Notes: generated from the sequence alone by a model not told the origin. A stretch of DNA of 64,000 nt from Porodaedalea pini (GCA_002794775.1 NBAY01000014.1:1-64000); one strand, 5' to 3'; shown: positions 37,312 through 48,405, numbered from the stretch's first letter. Made by a program: numbers and translations.

Positions 37312-38158
37312 AAGAAAGCATAAAACTTCATTTTGAAGAGATTACCACCCTGCTCCTCAATAGTGCTCTGTATCTTCTCAATTGCATGCTCAAGACACTC
37401 AATTGCTGCATACCGCAAACTCAAAATAAGTATAGAGTGAGACAATTACAACAAACACAGCGCACATTGTCAGTAGCATTTGTACCCAGCACACAGAGAG
37501 GCAGTGAAATGAGCTTTGCCTTGATAGGTACCACCTCAGTGCTCACCACCTCACCTGTCTGATAATATCAATGCCCATGTCCATATAGCACATTAACTCA
37601 ATGTCTGCATGCAGCTTGATTGGCTACAGTAGTTGGCCACCACATGATCATCACCATCAGCTGTGCGAATGTTGCCAGTAACAGCAAGTTCAACAGCATT
37701 GTGAAGACCTTCTCCAGCTCCATCAGTATGAGCTTGAATGCATCATACAGATGGCCATATGTCTTGCCTAGCAGCCACCATCACTATTTCCTTCTTGTCC
37801 TCACCTGTTGCCTCCAGTTTTGTAGGTGTGGTGCTGGACTGGCCCTCAGAGATCTCCTCTGACAAAAGTTTGGATGCAACATGTCATAATATGGATGCAA
37901 CCATCTTCTCTTCACATTTTGTAATGTCCTCCAGTGATACACAACACTTACTCAGATCAAAGTATCCTTCAAGGATAACAAATGAATGACTGAGACTGAT
38001 ACAACAGATACAACAAGAGACAGACCCTTCCCCTTGTCCACATGTAGGATGACAATGATCTCTTTCCTTCCAACACAGATCAGCCTTTGAATTGAACAAG
38101 TTCACCTGCAAGAAAGCTCTGAGAGTAGAATCATCCCCTTGATGTTGTCACATTCAAC
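37312..38158 (-). pseudogene. eIF2-alpha (translation initiation factor 2 subunit 1) relic, left arm
   Basis: Mirror of the right-arm copy, described there; same stops and frameshifts. Confidence 0.7.
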
Positions 38159-38344
38159 CTGTATATATCATGAATGACAGTCAGTATTAAGTCGCATCGG
38201 CCTCTGACCCGACACTCAAGCCCAAGTTGGACAAATAGTTCAAATCTGTACTCCATGCGGGACTCCACACACCATTAGTACTGTTATTGAAGTTATAGCT
38301 ATAATGATAGCTACATGACACCACACACAGTATCTCAAGCATTG

Positions 38345-39073
38345 GTTCACCAAGTGAGAGTGGCAAGTACAAAAAGCACACTGTCAGCTCTTCAAGTGGG
38401 ACAGGCATCGGGTCAGACGACAATGGTGTCTGACGGAAAGCGGAAAAAGCAATGTTCGTTGTGCACTGAGTGCCGCGTGCTGGTGAGCTGCAATGATCGT
38501 GAGAGGGCGGCACACTCCGCACGGCTGCGCCATCTGGCAGCGTAGCAGCACACCTGAGCTCTGTTCGCGAACCCTGCCTTTGTCTGCGTACGGCCAAATT
38601 CCGGACTATTTGCATCGGACAAGGGTGGACTCGGGAAGTGCATCGCGTCGCGTGCTGCAGATTGTTGGCAGTGAACCAAATGCGATTGTTGATTCACCAA
38701 GTGAGAGCGGCGAGTACGACAGGCAGAATGTCAGTTTTTTGAGCGGAACGGGCATCGGTCAGACAACAATGGTGTCTGTGATGCAAGCGCGGAAGAAAGG
38801 AATGTTTGCTGTGCACTGAGCGCCGCAATGACCGCGAGAGGTGGACCAACAAACGAGAACGGCAACGATCCTGGGGATCAATAGTGGGGCAGCACGCTCC
38901 GCACGGCCGCATCACCTGGCAGCGTCGCAGCATGTCTGAGGTACTCCGTTTGCCATCCCTGCCTTTGTCTGCGCGCGGCCAGACTTCAGACTTGCGCCTG
39001 CATCTGGCAAGGGTGGACTCGGGAAGTGCCCCGCGTTTGTGCACTGCAGAAACCGGAGACGATCCAAATGCAT
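38345..39073 (-). repeat. Imperfect tandem duplication of the cyclin tail (left arm)
   Basis: Mirror of the right-arm tandem pair. Confidence 0.7.
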
Positions 39074-40296
39074 TCGTACCCTCGCTTTTCGTGCGTTGCA
39101 TGTTGCGTGACTTCTCTTCCTGCGGCAGCGTAGTGCTCTTGCCGACCCAGAGACACCACCCTAGGGCATCGCCCAATGCGCGTTAGCAGCGTTCAACCAC
39201 GCGTGATGGGACCGGAGAGCTTTGCCCATGCTCGATTCAAATAGCATCGATCCTGTAAGAATCTTGATACCACAACGAGTGCGGCGACGAAAGTGCGCCG
39301 CGGGCGAAGAAGCGGCGATGACAGAGGTGACAGCGGTGTGAACGGTTTTCCAAGGATCTTACGACGCTTGTCGTTAGACTGCCCTTGAGTCTGCATCTGC
39401 TGAGTTAATGGAAGCGAAGTGTCCATATGGTAGACTGTCGGCACGCGCGATGTGTCGGAGGGGTCCATTGACGTCAGCTCTGTCGGAAGACCGCAGGGGT
39501 TGGACGTGTCCGAAGAGGTATTTGCCTTTGACGAGAGAGACGCCTCGCCTTCCCTCTTATCCAACTCCGGCTCGCCCCTCACTCCCGTGCTGATCTTCTC
39601 CTTCTCCGCGAGCCCCGTCACCTTCCCCCGCACCACCCCGATGTAGCAGAGCGCCGACTGCAGGACGCTACGTCTCGTGCGTGAACGGCGAGGCGAGTGC
39701 GATGCAGTGCGTATGCGACGAAGTGCGCAAGCGTATTCGGTATCACTGGTGCCCCTCCTGATCCTGCCGTTGCGGTAGCGGGGGAACGCGAGACGACTGC
39801 GGTCGAGGACGATGTGGAAGAGGTGGAGGACGACGGAGGAAGGATCTCGGGGCAGTCGAAGGTATGGCTGACGAAGCGCGCGCAGAGCTTGCTGATGTCT
39901 TCGTGCCCGTAGTAAGTGTCGACTGCCGGTGGGGGTGCTGCTGGCGCGGGGTGGTGCGAGTGGTGTGCGCGCGGGACTGCCGATGACTGTTTTTTTGTCG
40001 AGCGTTTTCGGCGCGGTCGGAGGGAAAAAAAAGTGATAGAGAAAAAGACACCGATCAACAGCCGCTCATCACTCAAGTATCAGAGATCGGGGGGAAAGAG
40101 GGGGGATGCTTACAGAACTCGAGGTAGACGCTGCGGCAGCGGCGGACGCAGAAGACGATTTCGCAGGTGGAGGCGGGGCGTACGTCGCGCGGTGCACGCG
40201 CCGGAAGGGCGAGTGGTTCGAGCTGGCACTCGACGGTGATATCGAATGCGGATGCGGATGGGGGTGGGGATGGCGCGGGGCGTGGACGGTGGCCAT
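38942..40296 (-). pseudogene. Pho85-type cyclin relic (left arm)
   Basis: Mirror of the right-arm copy, described there. Confidence 0.65.
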
Positions 40297-40551
40297 ATTC
40301 GCTGCGGCGGGCTCTCTGGCTCTGGACGTTGACGAGCGTCTGTGAGCGTCGAAGGACAGGTGGAGTTGATGCGTGAGAAGAGGTCGCTGCGAATGTTTTG
40401 ATCGGAACGAGATCCTTCTCGGACACAACGGTTGCGTCGCGTTCGCCGGACCGCTCAATGAGAAGGGCGGATGGGAAAACGGCTGACGTCGATGTTGAAG
40501 CGTGTGGATCGTCAAGGGGGGCAGGAGGAAGAGGCGAGGAACACGTGCTGC

Positions 40552-40823
40552 GTGAACAGGGCGAGGGAAGTTGAACCACACCAGTGCGGCAGAGACGGAG
40601 GGAAGAGTGACCAGCAGAAAGGAGCACCCTGCTTCATCGGGAAGCCCTGCTTGTCGTTTCCGCCAGAGACGCGGAAGACGTAGCCCTTGAACTCATCACC
40701 GAGCAAGTCGCTGGGGACACCTGGGACATCTTCTTGCCGTGGAAAATGCGGTAACGACGCTCATCGTCGATGTTGATCGTCTTTTGCTGGCCCATCGCCA
40801 GGTCAGCGATGTCGACACTTCAT
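40552..40823 (-). pseudogene. Ribosomal protein eS6 relic (left arm)
   Basis: Mirror of the right-arm copy, described there. Confidence 0.75.
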
Positions 40824-41628
40824 GGCCGGTGGTGTCTTGAGGAGCTCGTCGTGTTCTGTCCCTTCAGGCAAGCAAAAAAAATGATGAAAAGTAATTATTA
40901 GTATATTCAAATAGTTTTTATGATTATTTTTTTTGCTTACCTTGAGTGTGTGGCTGGTGGGACAGCCGTGCTCGTCGTCGATGGTGAAGACGAAACGACA
41001 CGAACAACGACGACGCGTTGGTTGTGTTGCCTGATTTGGCTGATCGCCGCGTCTCAAACAAGCAATCAAAGCATTCCGATTCTTTCGGAAATCTCAAAAG
41101 TCTCAGCTGTTGGCCTCAGACAAATTCTACGGACGCGTTTAAAAATACAAAAAAATATGGAATAGTTTTATTATGTATGTATCTATAGCATAGCTAAGAA
41201 TTACGCGTCCAGCGCGTTTTTTTATGGAGTCATAAATACAACAGTAATCTTGACATGCAGCACCAGGCCTCCAGAAGCATACACAAAAGTACAATATACC
41301 CTGAAAGGCCTGACACATATTCTATCATGAAGTAAGTGATACATTGTGTATGTATGCAAGGTTTCAAGCCAATCAGACAAGAACTGACTTCATGATAGAG
41401 AAGGAGGTGGTTTCATGAGATCTTCTGAATCTGAGTGTTTTGTATATCCTGTTCCCAGTTTTTACTTTGAGGGCATATAAAATATTGAGCATATTTAGGG
41501 ATATCGTTTTTATGTCTCTGTAAATTTACAGGTATCCAGCCTCAGTGGTTGGAGCTGGGGGAATTGCAAAACATCGAAAATCTTGGGTTTAAGAGGTTCA
41601 GAGAAAGCATATATTCATGTTGTTGCTT

Positions 41629-41933
41629 TATTCCAAACTTCAGGAAGCTCTATAAAATAGATATTAGTACTTTATATGACTACAATAATTGTAATCAGGT
41701 GCTAGATCTCGGAGTTAGAGGAAAGTTCTGAAGGAGGAGAGGAAATACATGCAAAACTGCTCTGTGTTTCTTGGATTTGCGTCGAGTTTCACAAAACATG
41801 AACTGCATCACCTCTCATTTCACTCCCCATTCCCAACTTTTCCCTCACCCACAAAACTAAGGGTTGGATATCTTTCTTGGACCATACTTAAATACAAATA
41901 ACTAAATTTGTTGAGCTTCTCATACTTTGAACC
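41629..41933. other. Central spacer (305 bp) between the palindrome arms
   Basis: Unique sequence between the exact arms. The two margins are still loosely similar in inverted orientation (for example TTCCAAAC..GAAGCTC on the left against TTCAAAG..GAAGCTC on the right, reversed). This suggests a diverged continuation of the same symmetry. No gene; a 60-codon frame from 41549 spans the junction and is not family-like. Confidence 0.75.
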
Positions 41934-42738
41934 AAGCAACAACATGAATATATGCTTTCTCTGAACCTCTTAAACCCAAGATTTTCGATGTTTTGCAATT
42001 CCCCCAGCTCCAACCACTGAGGCTGGATACCTGTAAATTTACAGAGACATAAAAACGATATCCCTAAATATGCTCAATATTTTATATGCCCTCAAAGTAA
42101 AAACTGGGAACAGGATATACAAAACACTCAGATTCAGAAGATCTCATGAAACCACCTCCTTCTCTATCATGAAGTCAGTTCTTGTCTGATTGGCTTGAAA
42201 CCTTGCATACATACACAATGTATCACTTACTTCATGATAGAATATGTGTCAGGCCTTTCAGGGTATATTGTACTTTTGTGTATGCTTCTGGAGGCCTGGT
42301 GCTGCATGTCAAGATTACTGTTGTATTTATGACTCCATAAAAAAACGCGCTGGACGCGTAATTCTTAGCTATGCTATAGATACATACATAATAAAACTAT
42401 TCCATATTTTTTTGTATTTTTAAACGCGTCCGTAGAATTTGTCTGAGGCCAACAGCTGAGACTTTTGAGATTTCCGAAAGAATCGGAATGCTTTGATTGC
42501 TTGTTTGAGACGCGGCGATCAGCCAAATCAGGCAACACAACCAACGCGTCGTCGTTGTTCGTGTCGTTTCGTCTTCACCATCGACGACGAGCACGGCTGT
42601 CCCACCAGCCACACACTCAAGGTAAGCAAAAAAAATAATCATAAAAACTATTTGAATATACTAATAATTACTTTTCATCATTTTTTTTGCTTGCCTGAAG
42701 GGACAGAACACGACGAGCTCCTCAAGACACCACCGGCC

Positions 42739-43010
42739 ATGAAGTGTCGACATCGCTGACCTGGCGATGGGCCAGCAAAAGACGATCAACATCGACGATG
42801 AGCGTCGTTACCGCATTTTCCACGGCAAGAAGATGTCCCAGGTGTCCCCAGCGACTTGCTCGGTGATGAGTTCAAGGGCTACGTCTTCCGCGTCTCTGGC
42901 GGAAACGACAAGCAGGGCTTCCCGATGAAGCAGGGTGCTCCTTTCTGCTGGTCACTCTTCCCTCCGTCTCTGCCGCACTGGTGTGGTTCAACTTCCCTCG
43001 CCCTGTTCAC
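42739..43010 (+). pseudogene. Ribosomal protein eS6 (RPS6) N-terminal relic (right arm)
   Basis: Small-subunit ribosomal protein, N-terminal third only. It starts ATGAAG, then after a one-base shift reads [20 protein letters not shown] and [11 protein letters not shown]. After a second shift comes [20 protein letters not shown] and FPMKQG, and a third frame continues with LLLSAGHS (family RLLLSxGHSCYRPRRTGE). These are near-invariant eS6 segments. The C-terminal phosphorylated tail is absent. The relic runs into unrelated sequence at about 43010, just upstream of the cyclin relic. The exon-intron-like stretch before it (42490-42735, GTAAGC...TGAAG) is unidentified. Confidence 0.78.
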
Positions 43011-43265
43011 GCAGCACGTGTTCCTCGCCTCTTCCTCCTGCCCCCCTTGACGATCCACACGCTTCAACATCGACGTCAGCCGTTTTCCCATCCGCCCTTC
43101 TCATTGAGCGGTCCGGCGAACGCGACGCAACCGTTGTGTCCGAGAAGGATCTCGTTCCGATCAAAACATTCGCAGCGACCTCTTCTCACGCATCAACTCC
43201 ACCTGTCCTTCGACGCTCACAGACGCTCGTCAACGTCCAGAGCCAGAGAGCCCGCCGCAGCGAAT

Positions 43266-44620
43266 ATGGCCACCGTCCACGCCCCGCGCCATCCCCACCC
43301 CCATCCGCATCCGCATTCGATATCACCGTCGAGTGCCAGCTCGAACCACTCGCCCTTCCGGCGCGTGCACCGCGCGACGTACGCCCCGCCTCCACCTGCG
43401 AAATCGTCTTCTGCGTCCGCCGCTGCCGCAGCGTCTACCTCGAGTTCTGTAAGCATCCCCCCTCTTTCCCCCCGATCTCTGATACTTGAGTGATGAGCGG
43501 CTGTTGATCGGTGTCTTTTTCTCTATCACTTTTTTTTCCCTCCGACCGCGCCGAAAACGCTCGACAAAAAAACAGTCATCGGCAGTCCCGCGCGCACACC
43601 ACTCGCACCACCCCGCGCCAGCAGCACCCCCACCGGCAGTCGACACTTACTACGGGCACGAAGACATCAGCAAGCTCTGCGCGCGCTTCGTCAGCCATAC
43701 CTTCGACTGCCCCGAGATCCTTCCTCCGTCGTCCTCCACCTCTTCCACATCGTCCTCGACCGCAGTCGTCTCGCGTTCCCCCGCTACCGCAACGGCAGGA
43801 TCAGGAGGGGCACCAGTGATACCGAATACGCTTGCGCACTTCGTCGCATACGCACTGCATCGCACTCGCCTCGCCGTTCACGCACGAGACGTAGCGTCCT
43901 GCAGTCGGCGCTCTGCTACATCGGGGTGGTGCGGGGGAAGGTGACGGGGCTCGCGGAGAAGGAGAAGATCAGCACGGGAGTGAGGGGCGAGCCGGAGTTG
44001 GATAAGAGGGAAGGCGAGGCGTCTCTCTCGTCAAAGGCAAATACCTCTTCGGACACGTCCAACCCCTGCGGTCTTCCGACAGAGCTGACGTCAATGGACC
44101 CCTCCGACACATCGCGCGTGCCGACAGTCTACCATATGGACACTTCGCTTCCATTAACTCAGCAGATGCAGACTCAAGGGCAGTCTAACGACAAGCGTCG
44201 TAAGATCCTTGGAAAACCGTTCACACCGCTGTCACCTCTGTCATCGCCGCTTCTTCGCCCGCGGCGCACTTTCGTCGCCGCACTCGTTGTGGTATCAAGA
44301 TTCTTACAGGATCGATGCTATTTGAATCGAGCATGGGCAAAGCTCTCCGGTCCCATCACGCGTGGTTGAACGCTGCTAACGCGCATTGGGCGATGCCCTA
44401 GGGTGGTGTCTCTGGGTCGGCAAGAGCACTACGCTGCCGCAGGAAGAGAAGTCACGCAACATGCAACGCACGAAAAGCGAGGGTACGAATGCATTTGGAT
44501 CGTCTCCGGTTTCTGCAGTGCACAAACGCGGGGCACTTCCCGAGTCCACCCTTGCCAGATGCAGGCGCAAGTCTGAAGTCTGGCCGCGCGCAGACAAAGG
44601 CAGGGATGGCAAACGGAGTA
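43266..44620 (+). pseudogene. Pho85-type (PCL-like) cyclin relic (right arm)
   Basis: Cyclins of this kind activate a Pho85-class kinase. Exon 1 (43266-43448, MATVHAPRH..., a His/Pro- then Ser/Ala-rich leader) splices across a good GTAAGC...AACAG intron to exon 2 at 43576. The cyclin box begins with YYGHEDISKLCARFVSHTFD, then NTLAHFVAYALHRTRL. A frameshift near 43890 follows, then ALCYIGVVRGKV. A Ser-rich insert leads to FVAALVVVSRFLQDRCYLNR and AWAKLSG, then after a stop near 44366 the segment RALGDALGWCLWVGK. So at least one frameshift and one stop break the box. The gene is CpG-rich and recent-looking compared with the outer arm. Subfamily is an inference. Confidence 0.65.
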
Positions 44621-45217
44621 CCTCAGACATGCTGCGACGCTGCCAGGTGATGCGGCCGTGCGGAGCGTGCTGCCCCACTATTGATCCCCAGGATCGTTGC
44701 CGTTCTCGTTTGTTGGTCCACCTCTCGCGGTCATTGCGGCGCTCAGTGCACAGCAAACATTCCTTTCTTCCGCGCTTGCATCACAGACACCATTGTTGTC
44801 TGACCGATGCCCGTTCCGCTCAAAAAACTGACATTCTGCCTGTCGTACTCGCCGCTCTCACTTGGTGAATCAACAATCGCATTTGGTTCACTGCCAACAA
44901 TCTGCAGCACGCGACGCGATGCACTTCCCGAGTCCACCCTTGTCCGATGCAAATAGTCCGGAATTTGGCCGTACGCAGACAAAGGCAGGGTTCGCGAACA
45001 GAGCTCAGGTGTGCTGCTACGCTGCCAGATGGCGCAGCCGTGCGGAGTGTGCCGCCCTCTCACGATCATTGCAGCTCACCAGCACGCGGCACTCAGTGCA
45101 CAACGAACATTGCTTTTTCCGCTTTCCGTCAGACACCATTGTCGTCTGACCCGATGCCTGTCCCACTTGAAGAGCTGACAGTGTGCTTTTTGTACTTGCC
45201 ACTCTCACTTGGTGAAC
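44489..45217 (+). repeat. Imperfect tandem duplication of the cyclin tail (right arm)
   Basis: Copy 1 (about 44489-44870) and copy 2 (about 44879-45217) share GCATTTGG, CTTCCCGAGTCCACCCTTG, GCAGACAAAGGCAGGG and CTCTCACTTGGTGAA in the same order, with many substitutions and some short indels. Copy 1 continues the cyclin relic; copy 2 is its diverged duplicate. The duplication predates the palindrome because both arms have it. Confidence 0.75.
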
Positions 45218-45403
45218 CAATGCTTGAGATACTGTGTGTGGTGTCATGTAGCTATCATTATAGCTATAACTTCAATAACAGTACTAATGGTGTGTGGAGT
45301 CCCGCATGGAGTACAGATTTGAACTATTTGTCCAACTTGGGCTTGAGTGTCGGGTCAGAGGCCGATGCGACTTAATACTGACTGTCATTCATGATATATA
45401 CAG

Positions 45404-46250
45404 GTTGAATGTGACAACATCAAGGGGATGATTCTACTCTCAGAGCTTTCTTGCAGGTGAACTTGTTCAATTCAAAGGCTGATCTGTGTTGGAAGGAAAG
45501 AGATCATTGTCATCCTACATGTGGACAAGGGGAAGGGTCTGTCTCTTGTTGTATCTGTTGTATCAGTCTCAGTCATTCATTTGTTATCCTTGAAGGATAC
45601 TTTGATCTGAGTAAGTGTTGTGTATCACTGGAGGACATTACAAAATGTGAAGAGAAGATGGTTGCATCCATATTATGACATGTTGCATCCAAACTTTTGT
45701 CAGAGGAGATCTCTGAGGGCCAGTCCAGCACCACACCTACAAAACTGGAGGCAACAGGTGAGGACAAGAAGGAAATAGTGATGGTGGCTGCTAGGCAAGA
45801 CATATGGCCATCTGTATGATGCATTCAAGCTCATACTGATGGAGCTGGAGAAGGTCTTCACAATGCTGTTGAACTTGCTGTTACTGGCAACATTCGCACA
45901 GCTGATGGTGATGATCATGTGGTGGCCAACTACTGTAGCCAATCAAGCTGCATGCAGACATTGAGTTAATGTGCTATATGGACATGGGCATTGATATTAT
46001 CAGACAGGTGAGGTGGTGAGCACTGAGGTGGTACCTATCAAGGCAAAGCTCATTTCACTGCCTCTCTGTGTGCTGGGTACAAATGCTACTGACAATGTGC
46101 GCTGTGTTTGTTGTAATTGTCTCACTCTATACTTATTTTGAGTTTGCGGTATGCAGCAATTGAGTGTCTTGAGCATGCAATTGAGAAGATACAGAGCACT
46201 ATTGAGGAGCAGGGTGGTAATCTCTTCAAAATGAAGTTTTATGCTTTCTT
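45404..46250 (+). pseudogene. eIF2-alpha (translation initiation factor 2 subunit 1) relic, right arm
   Basis: Begins at a splice acceptor (TATACAG|GTTGAATGT) and reads VECDNIKGMILLSELSC, the OB-fold S1 region of eIF2-alpha. It continues, frame-hopping, with LICVGRKEIIVILHVDKGKG, YFDLSK, CCVSLEDITKCEEK (family RRVSxEDIxKCEE), YDAFK-like pieces, KLHADIELMCYMDMGIDIIR (family KIRADIEVxCxxxEGIDAVK), VVSTEVVPIKAKLISLPLCV and LEHAIEKIQSTIEEQGGNL (family LExAIExIxxxIxExGG). The start codon and the Ser51 kinase-target region are missing because the capture began inside an intron. Several stops make it non-coding. CpG is nearly absent, unlike the neighbouring cyclin relic. Confidence 0.72.
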
Positions 46251-46475
46251 ATCCTTAATCTTGTGGAAGCTCTGGTGTCGGGTCAATGATTGTAGTGTAT
46301 TGATTTGTCTTCAGAGCAAAGCTGCCAAGATGCAGAGTCTAGAACAAAATGCTTGAGAAATTATCTATAGAATTATTAAGGCTTCCATTCTAGACTTATT
46401 TAATTTTCATGACATAATGATTTTTTGCATTTTAAAAAATGATTCTAAGGCAGGAATCAAAAAAGACCTTATATA

Positions 46476-47190
46476 GCTAGGTACTCTCAGACATTTGGGT
46501 GTACCTAACTGGACACCTCCAGATAATTGGATGTACCTAACTGGGCACCCCTAGATAATTGGGTGCACCCAGTTGGGCACCCCCAGATAGTTGGGTGCAC
46601 CCAGTTGGGCACCCCCAGATAATTGGGTGTGCCCAACTGGGCACTCCCAGATAGTTGGGCACGCCCAACTGGGCACCCCCAGATAGTTGGGCACGCCCAA
46701 CTGGGCACCCCCAGATAGTTGGGCACACCCAAGTGGGCCCCCCCAGATAGTTGGGCACTCCCAACTGGGCACCCCCAGATAGTTGGGCACTCCCAACTGG
46801 GCACCCCCAGATAGTTGGGCACTCCCAACTGGGCCCCCCCAGATAGTTGGGTGTGCCCAATTGGGCCCCCCCAGATAGTTGGGTGTGCCCAAGTGGGCCC
46901 CCCCAGATAGTTGGGCACTCCCAACTGGGCCCCCCCAGATAGTTGGGCACTCCCAACTGGGCCCCCCCAGATAGTTGGGTGTGCCCAATTGGGCCCCCCC
47001 AGATAGTTGGGCACTCCCAACTGGGCCCCCCCAGATAGTTGGGTGTGCCCAATTGGGCACCCCCAGATAGTTAGGCACTCCCAACTGGGCCCCCCCAGAT
47101 AGTTGGGCACTCCCAACTGGGCACCCCCAGATAGTTGGGCGCGCCCAACTGGGCACCCCCAGATAATTGGGCACTCCCAAATAGTTGGGT
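46476..47190 (-). repeat. 32-bp minisatellite array, about 22 copies (right arm)
   Basis: Mirror of the left array with the same order of variant units. Identical variant order in both arms shows that the arms were copied as a block or are kept identical by gene conversion. Confidence 0.9.
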
Positions 47191-48085
47191 ATACTGAGTA
47201 TACTCAACTAGGTACCTGTAAAAGATTTAGATACAGTCAACTAGTCATATCTAATCTTTTAAGCTTAGTAGTCCAGGCCTGATATTTGAGCACAGCTCAA
47301 GTCTGACTGCTTTCAAGTCTCTCTTTCATTTTAACTTCAAATCTCTTCCCTTTCTTGTTCTCTTCATCCTAGGATTTTACACTGTATTGATACTTTGTGT
47401 ATCTCAGAGTGTTAGATGCTTAGTATCTCAAAGTTATGTTATGATGTTCAGAAGGTCAGCAACATGTTAGAAATGATAAGAATGCTCTAGTGGACTTACA
47501 CTCTTTCTACATTTCTATCTCAGTTTCCCTCTTAGTTTATACTCTCTATTCTACTTGGGCATTCAAACTAATCCTAATGTATCAGACCTTTGCACTTGTT
47601 CAGTTTTCAATTGCTCTACTTAAGTGTCCAGTGCAGCTATGTCACTCTAGTTAGAACTTCTCATAGAGCCTATGACATATAATCTCTCTAATATAGTTAG
47701 AATGCTGGAGCTTGATTCCCAATGTTTAATGTTAGAATATCATTAATGATTTCTTAAGTAGTCATTACACTTTTAGCTGACTCATATTTATTTTCATTTC
47801 TCTCATACTGCTGTACAATTTCCCTATTTCTCCATTTGTCTTACAGTATATAGAACTGTTCAATACTATCTCTATTATTTTTATTATCTTAGTCTTTCTA
47901 ATAGCAACAAATATCTTTTTGTCCTGTGTGTCTAGCATGCTCAGCATTCTTTCCTGTCTGATGCAGACTAATCTTGACCAAAATTCAATTCATGCCAATG
48001 GTCAATAGCAAGATCACTAAATTGTAGGATCAAAAACAATAAAATACAACATTTATAAAGCCCCTAGATTTTATGGCAAAAACAA

Positions 48086-48335
48086 ATTGGGTGTGCCCAA
48101 AAGTCCCCCAGACAGTCAGTGACAGTGACATATCTGGGCACTCCCAGGGCACTCCCACTGGGTGTGCCCAAAAACTGGGCAGGCCCGGTTGGGAGTGCCC
48201 AAAAACTGGGCAGGCCCAGTTGGGAGTGCCCAAATGATCTGGGTGCACCCAACTTTCCCACAGTAAAAAAAATTGGGCACACCCAACCCGCACCCACTGG
48301 GAGTGCCCAGCGGATTGGGCACGCCCAGGCTCAAT
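48086..48335 (-). repeat. Subterminal GGGCAC/GTGCCC repeat cluster (right)
   Basis: Exact mirror of the left subterminal cluster, beginning 70 bp inside the right end. Confidence 0.6.
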
Positions 48336-48405
48336 ACCTAAATGGTCAATTAGTTGTGTGTACGAATAGACCTACTTGGTCTGCTCAGAGGGGTAGCCTG
48401 AAGTG

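Larger units (their letters stand above)
35156..41628 (+). repeat. Left arm of palindrome
   Basis: 6473 bp. Order from outside in: terminal sequence, GGGCAC-type subterminal repeats (35226-35475), a CpG-free AT-rich stretch (35482-36360), the 32-bp array, eIF2-alpha relic, duplicated cyclin tail, cyclin relic, eS6 relic and an AT-rich inner part. All gene relics are on the minus strand in this arm. Confidence 0.92.
35156..48405. mobile_element. 13.25-kb palindromic element with 6.47-kb inverted arms
   Basis: Left arm 35156-41628 is the reverse complement of right arm 41934-48405. Paired coordinates sum to 83561 outside about 37095 and to 83562 inside. The change is a single-base difference: seven Ts in the left arm against six As in the right, near 37097 / 46465. 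I found no other mismatch in the stretches compared, and all translated frames in the arms pair exactly. Termini read CACTTCAGG...CCTGAAGTG and are flanked by ATTGAAG on both sides. The cargo is repeats and pieces of host genes. No transposase, integrase or helicase is visible, so this would be non-autonomous, or an inverted duplication of another origin. A 7-bp target duplication fits no common superfamily well (hAT is 8, Mutator-like 8-11, Dada 6-7). An assembly fold-back is possible, but two different flanks and a target-like repeat argue against it. Confidence 0.8.
41934..48405 (-). repeat. Right arm of palindrome
   Basis: 6472 bp, mirror image of the left arm. The gene relics are on the plus strand here and point outward, away from the spacer. 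Confidence 0.92.

Noticed and set aside
43050..43265. Open frames before the cyclin start as a separate captured gene
   Set aside because: No family resemblance; could be the 5' untranslated region of the cyclin gene.
35156..48405. Palindrome as a pure assembly fold-back artefact
   Set aside because: Not fully excluded. However, both flanks are unique and different, a spacer separates the arms, an arm-specific indel exists, and ATTGAAG flanks both ends. A fold-back would normally end in the mirror of the same flank.
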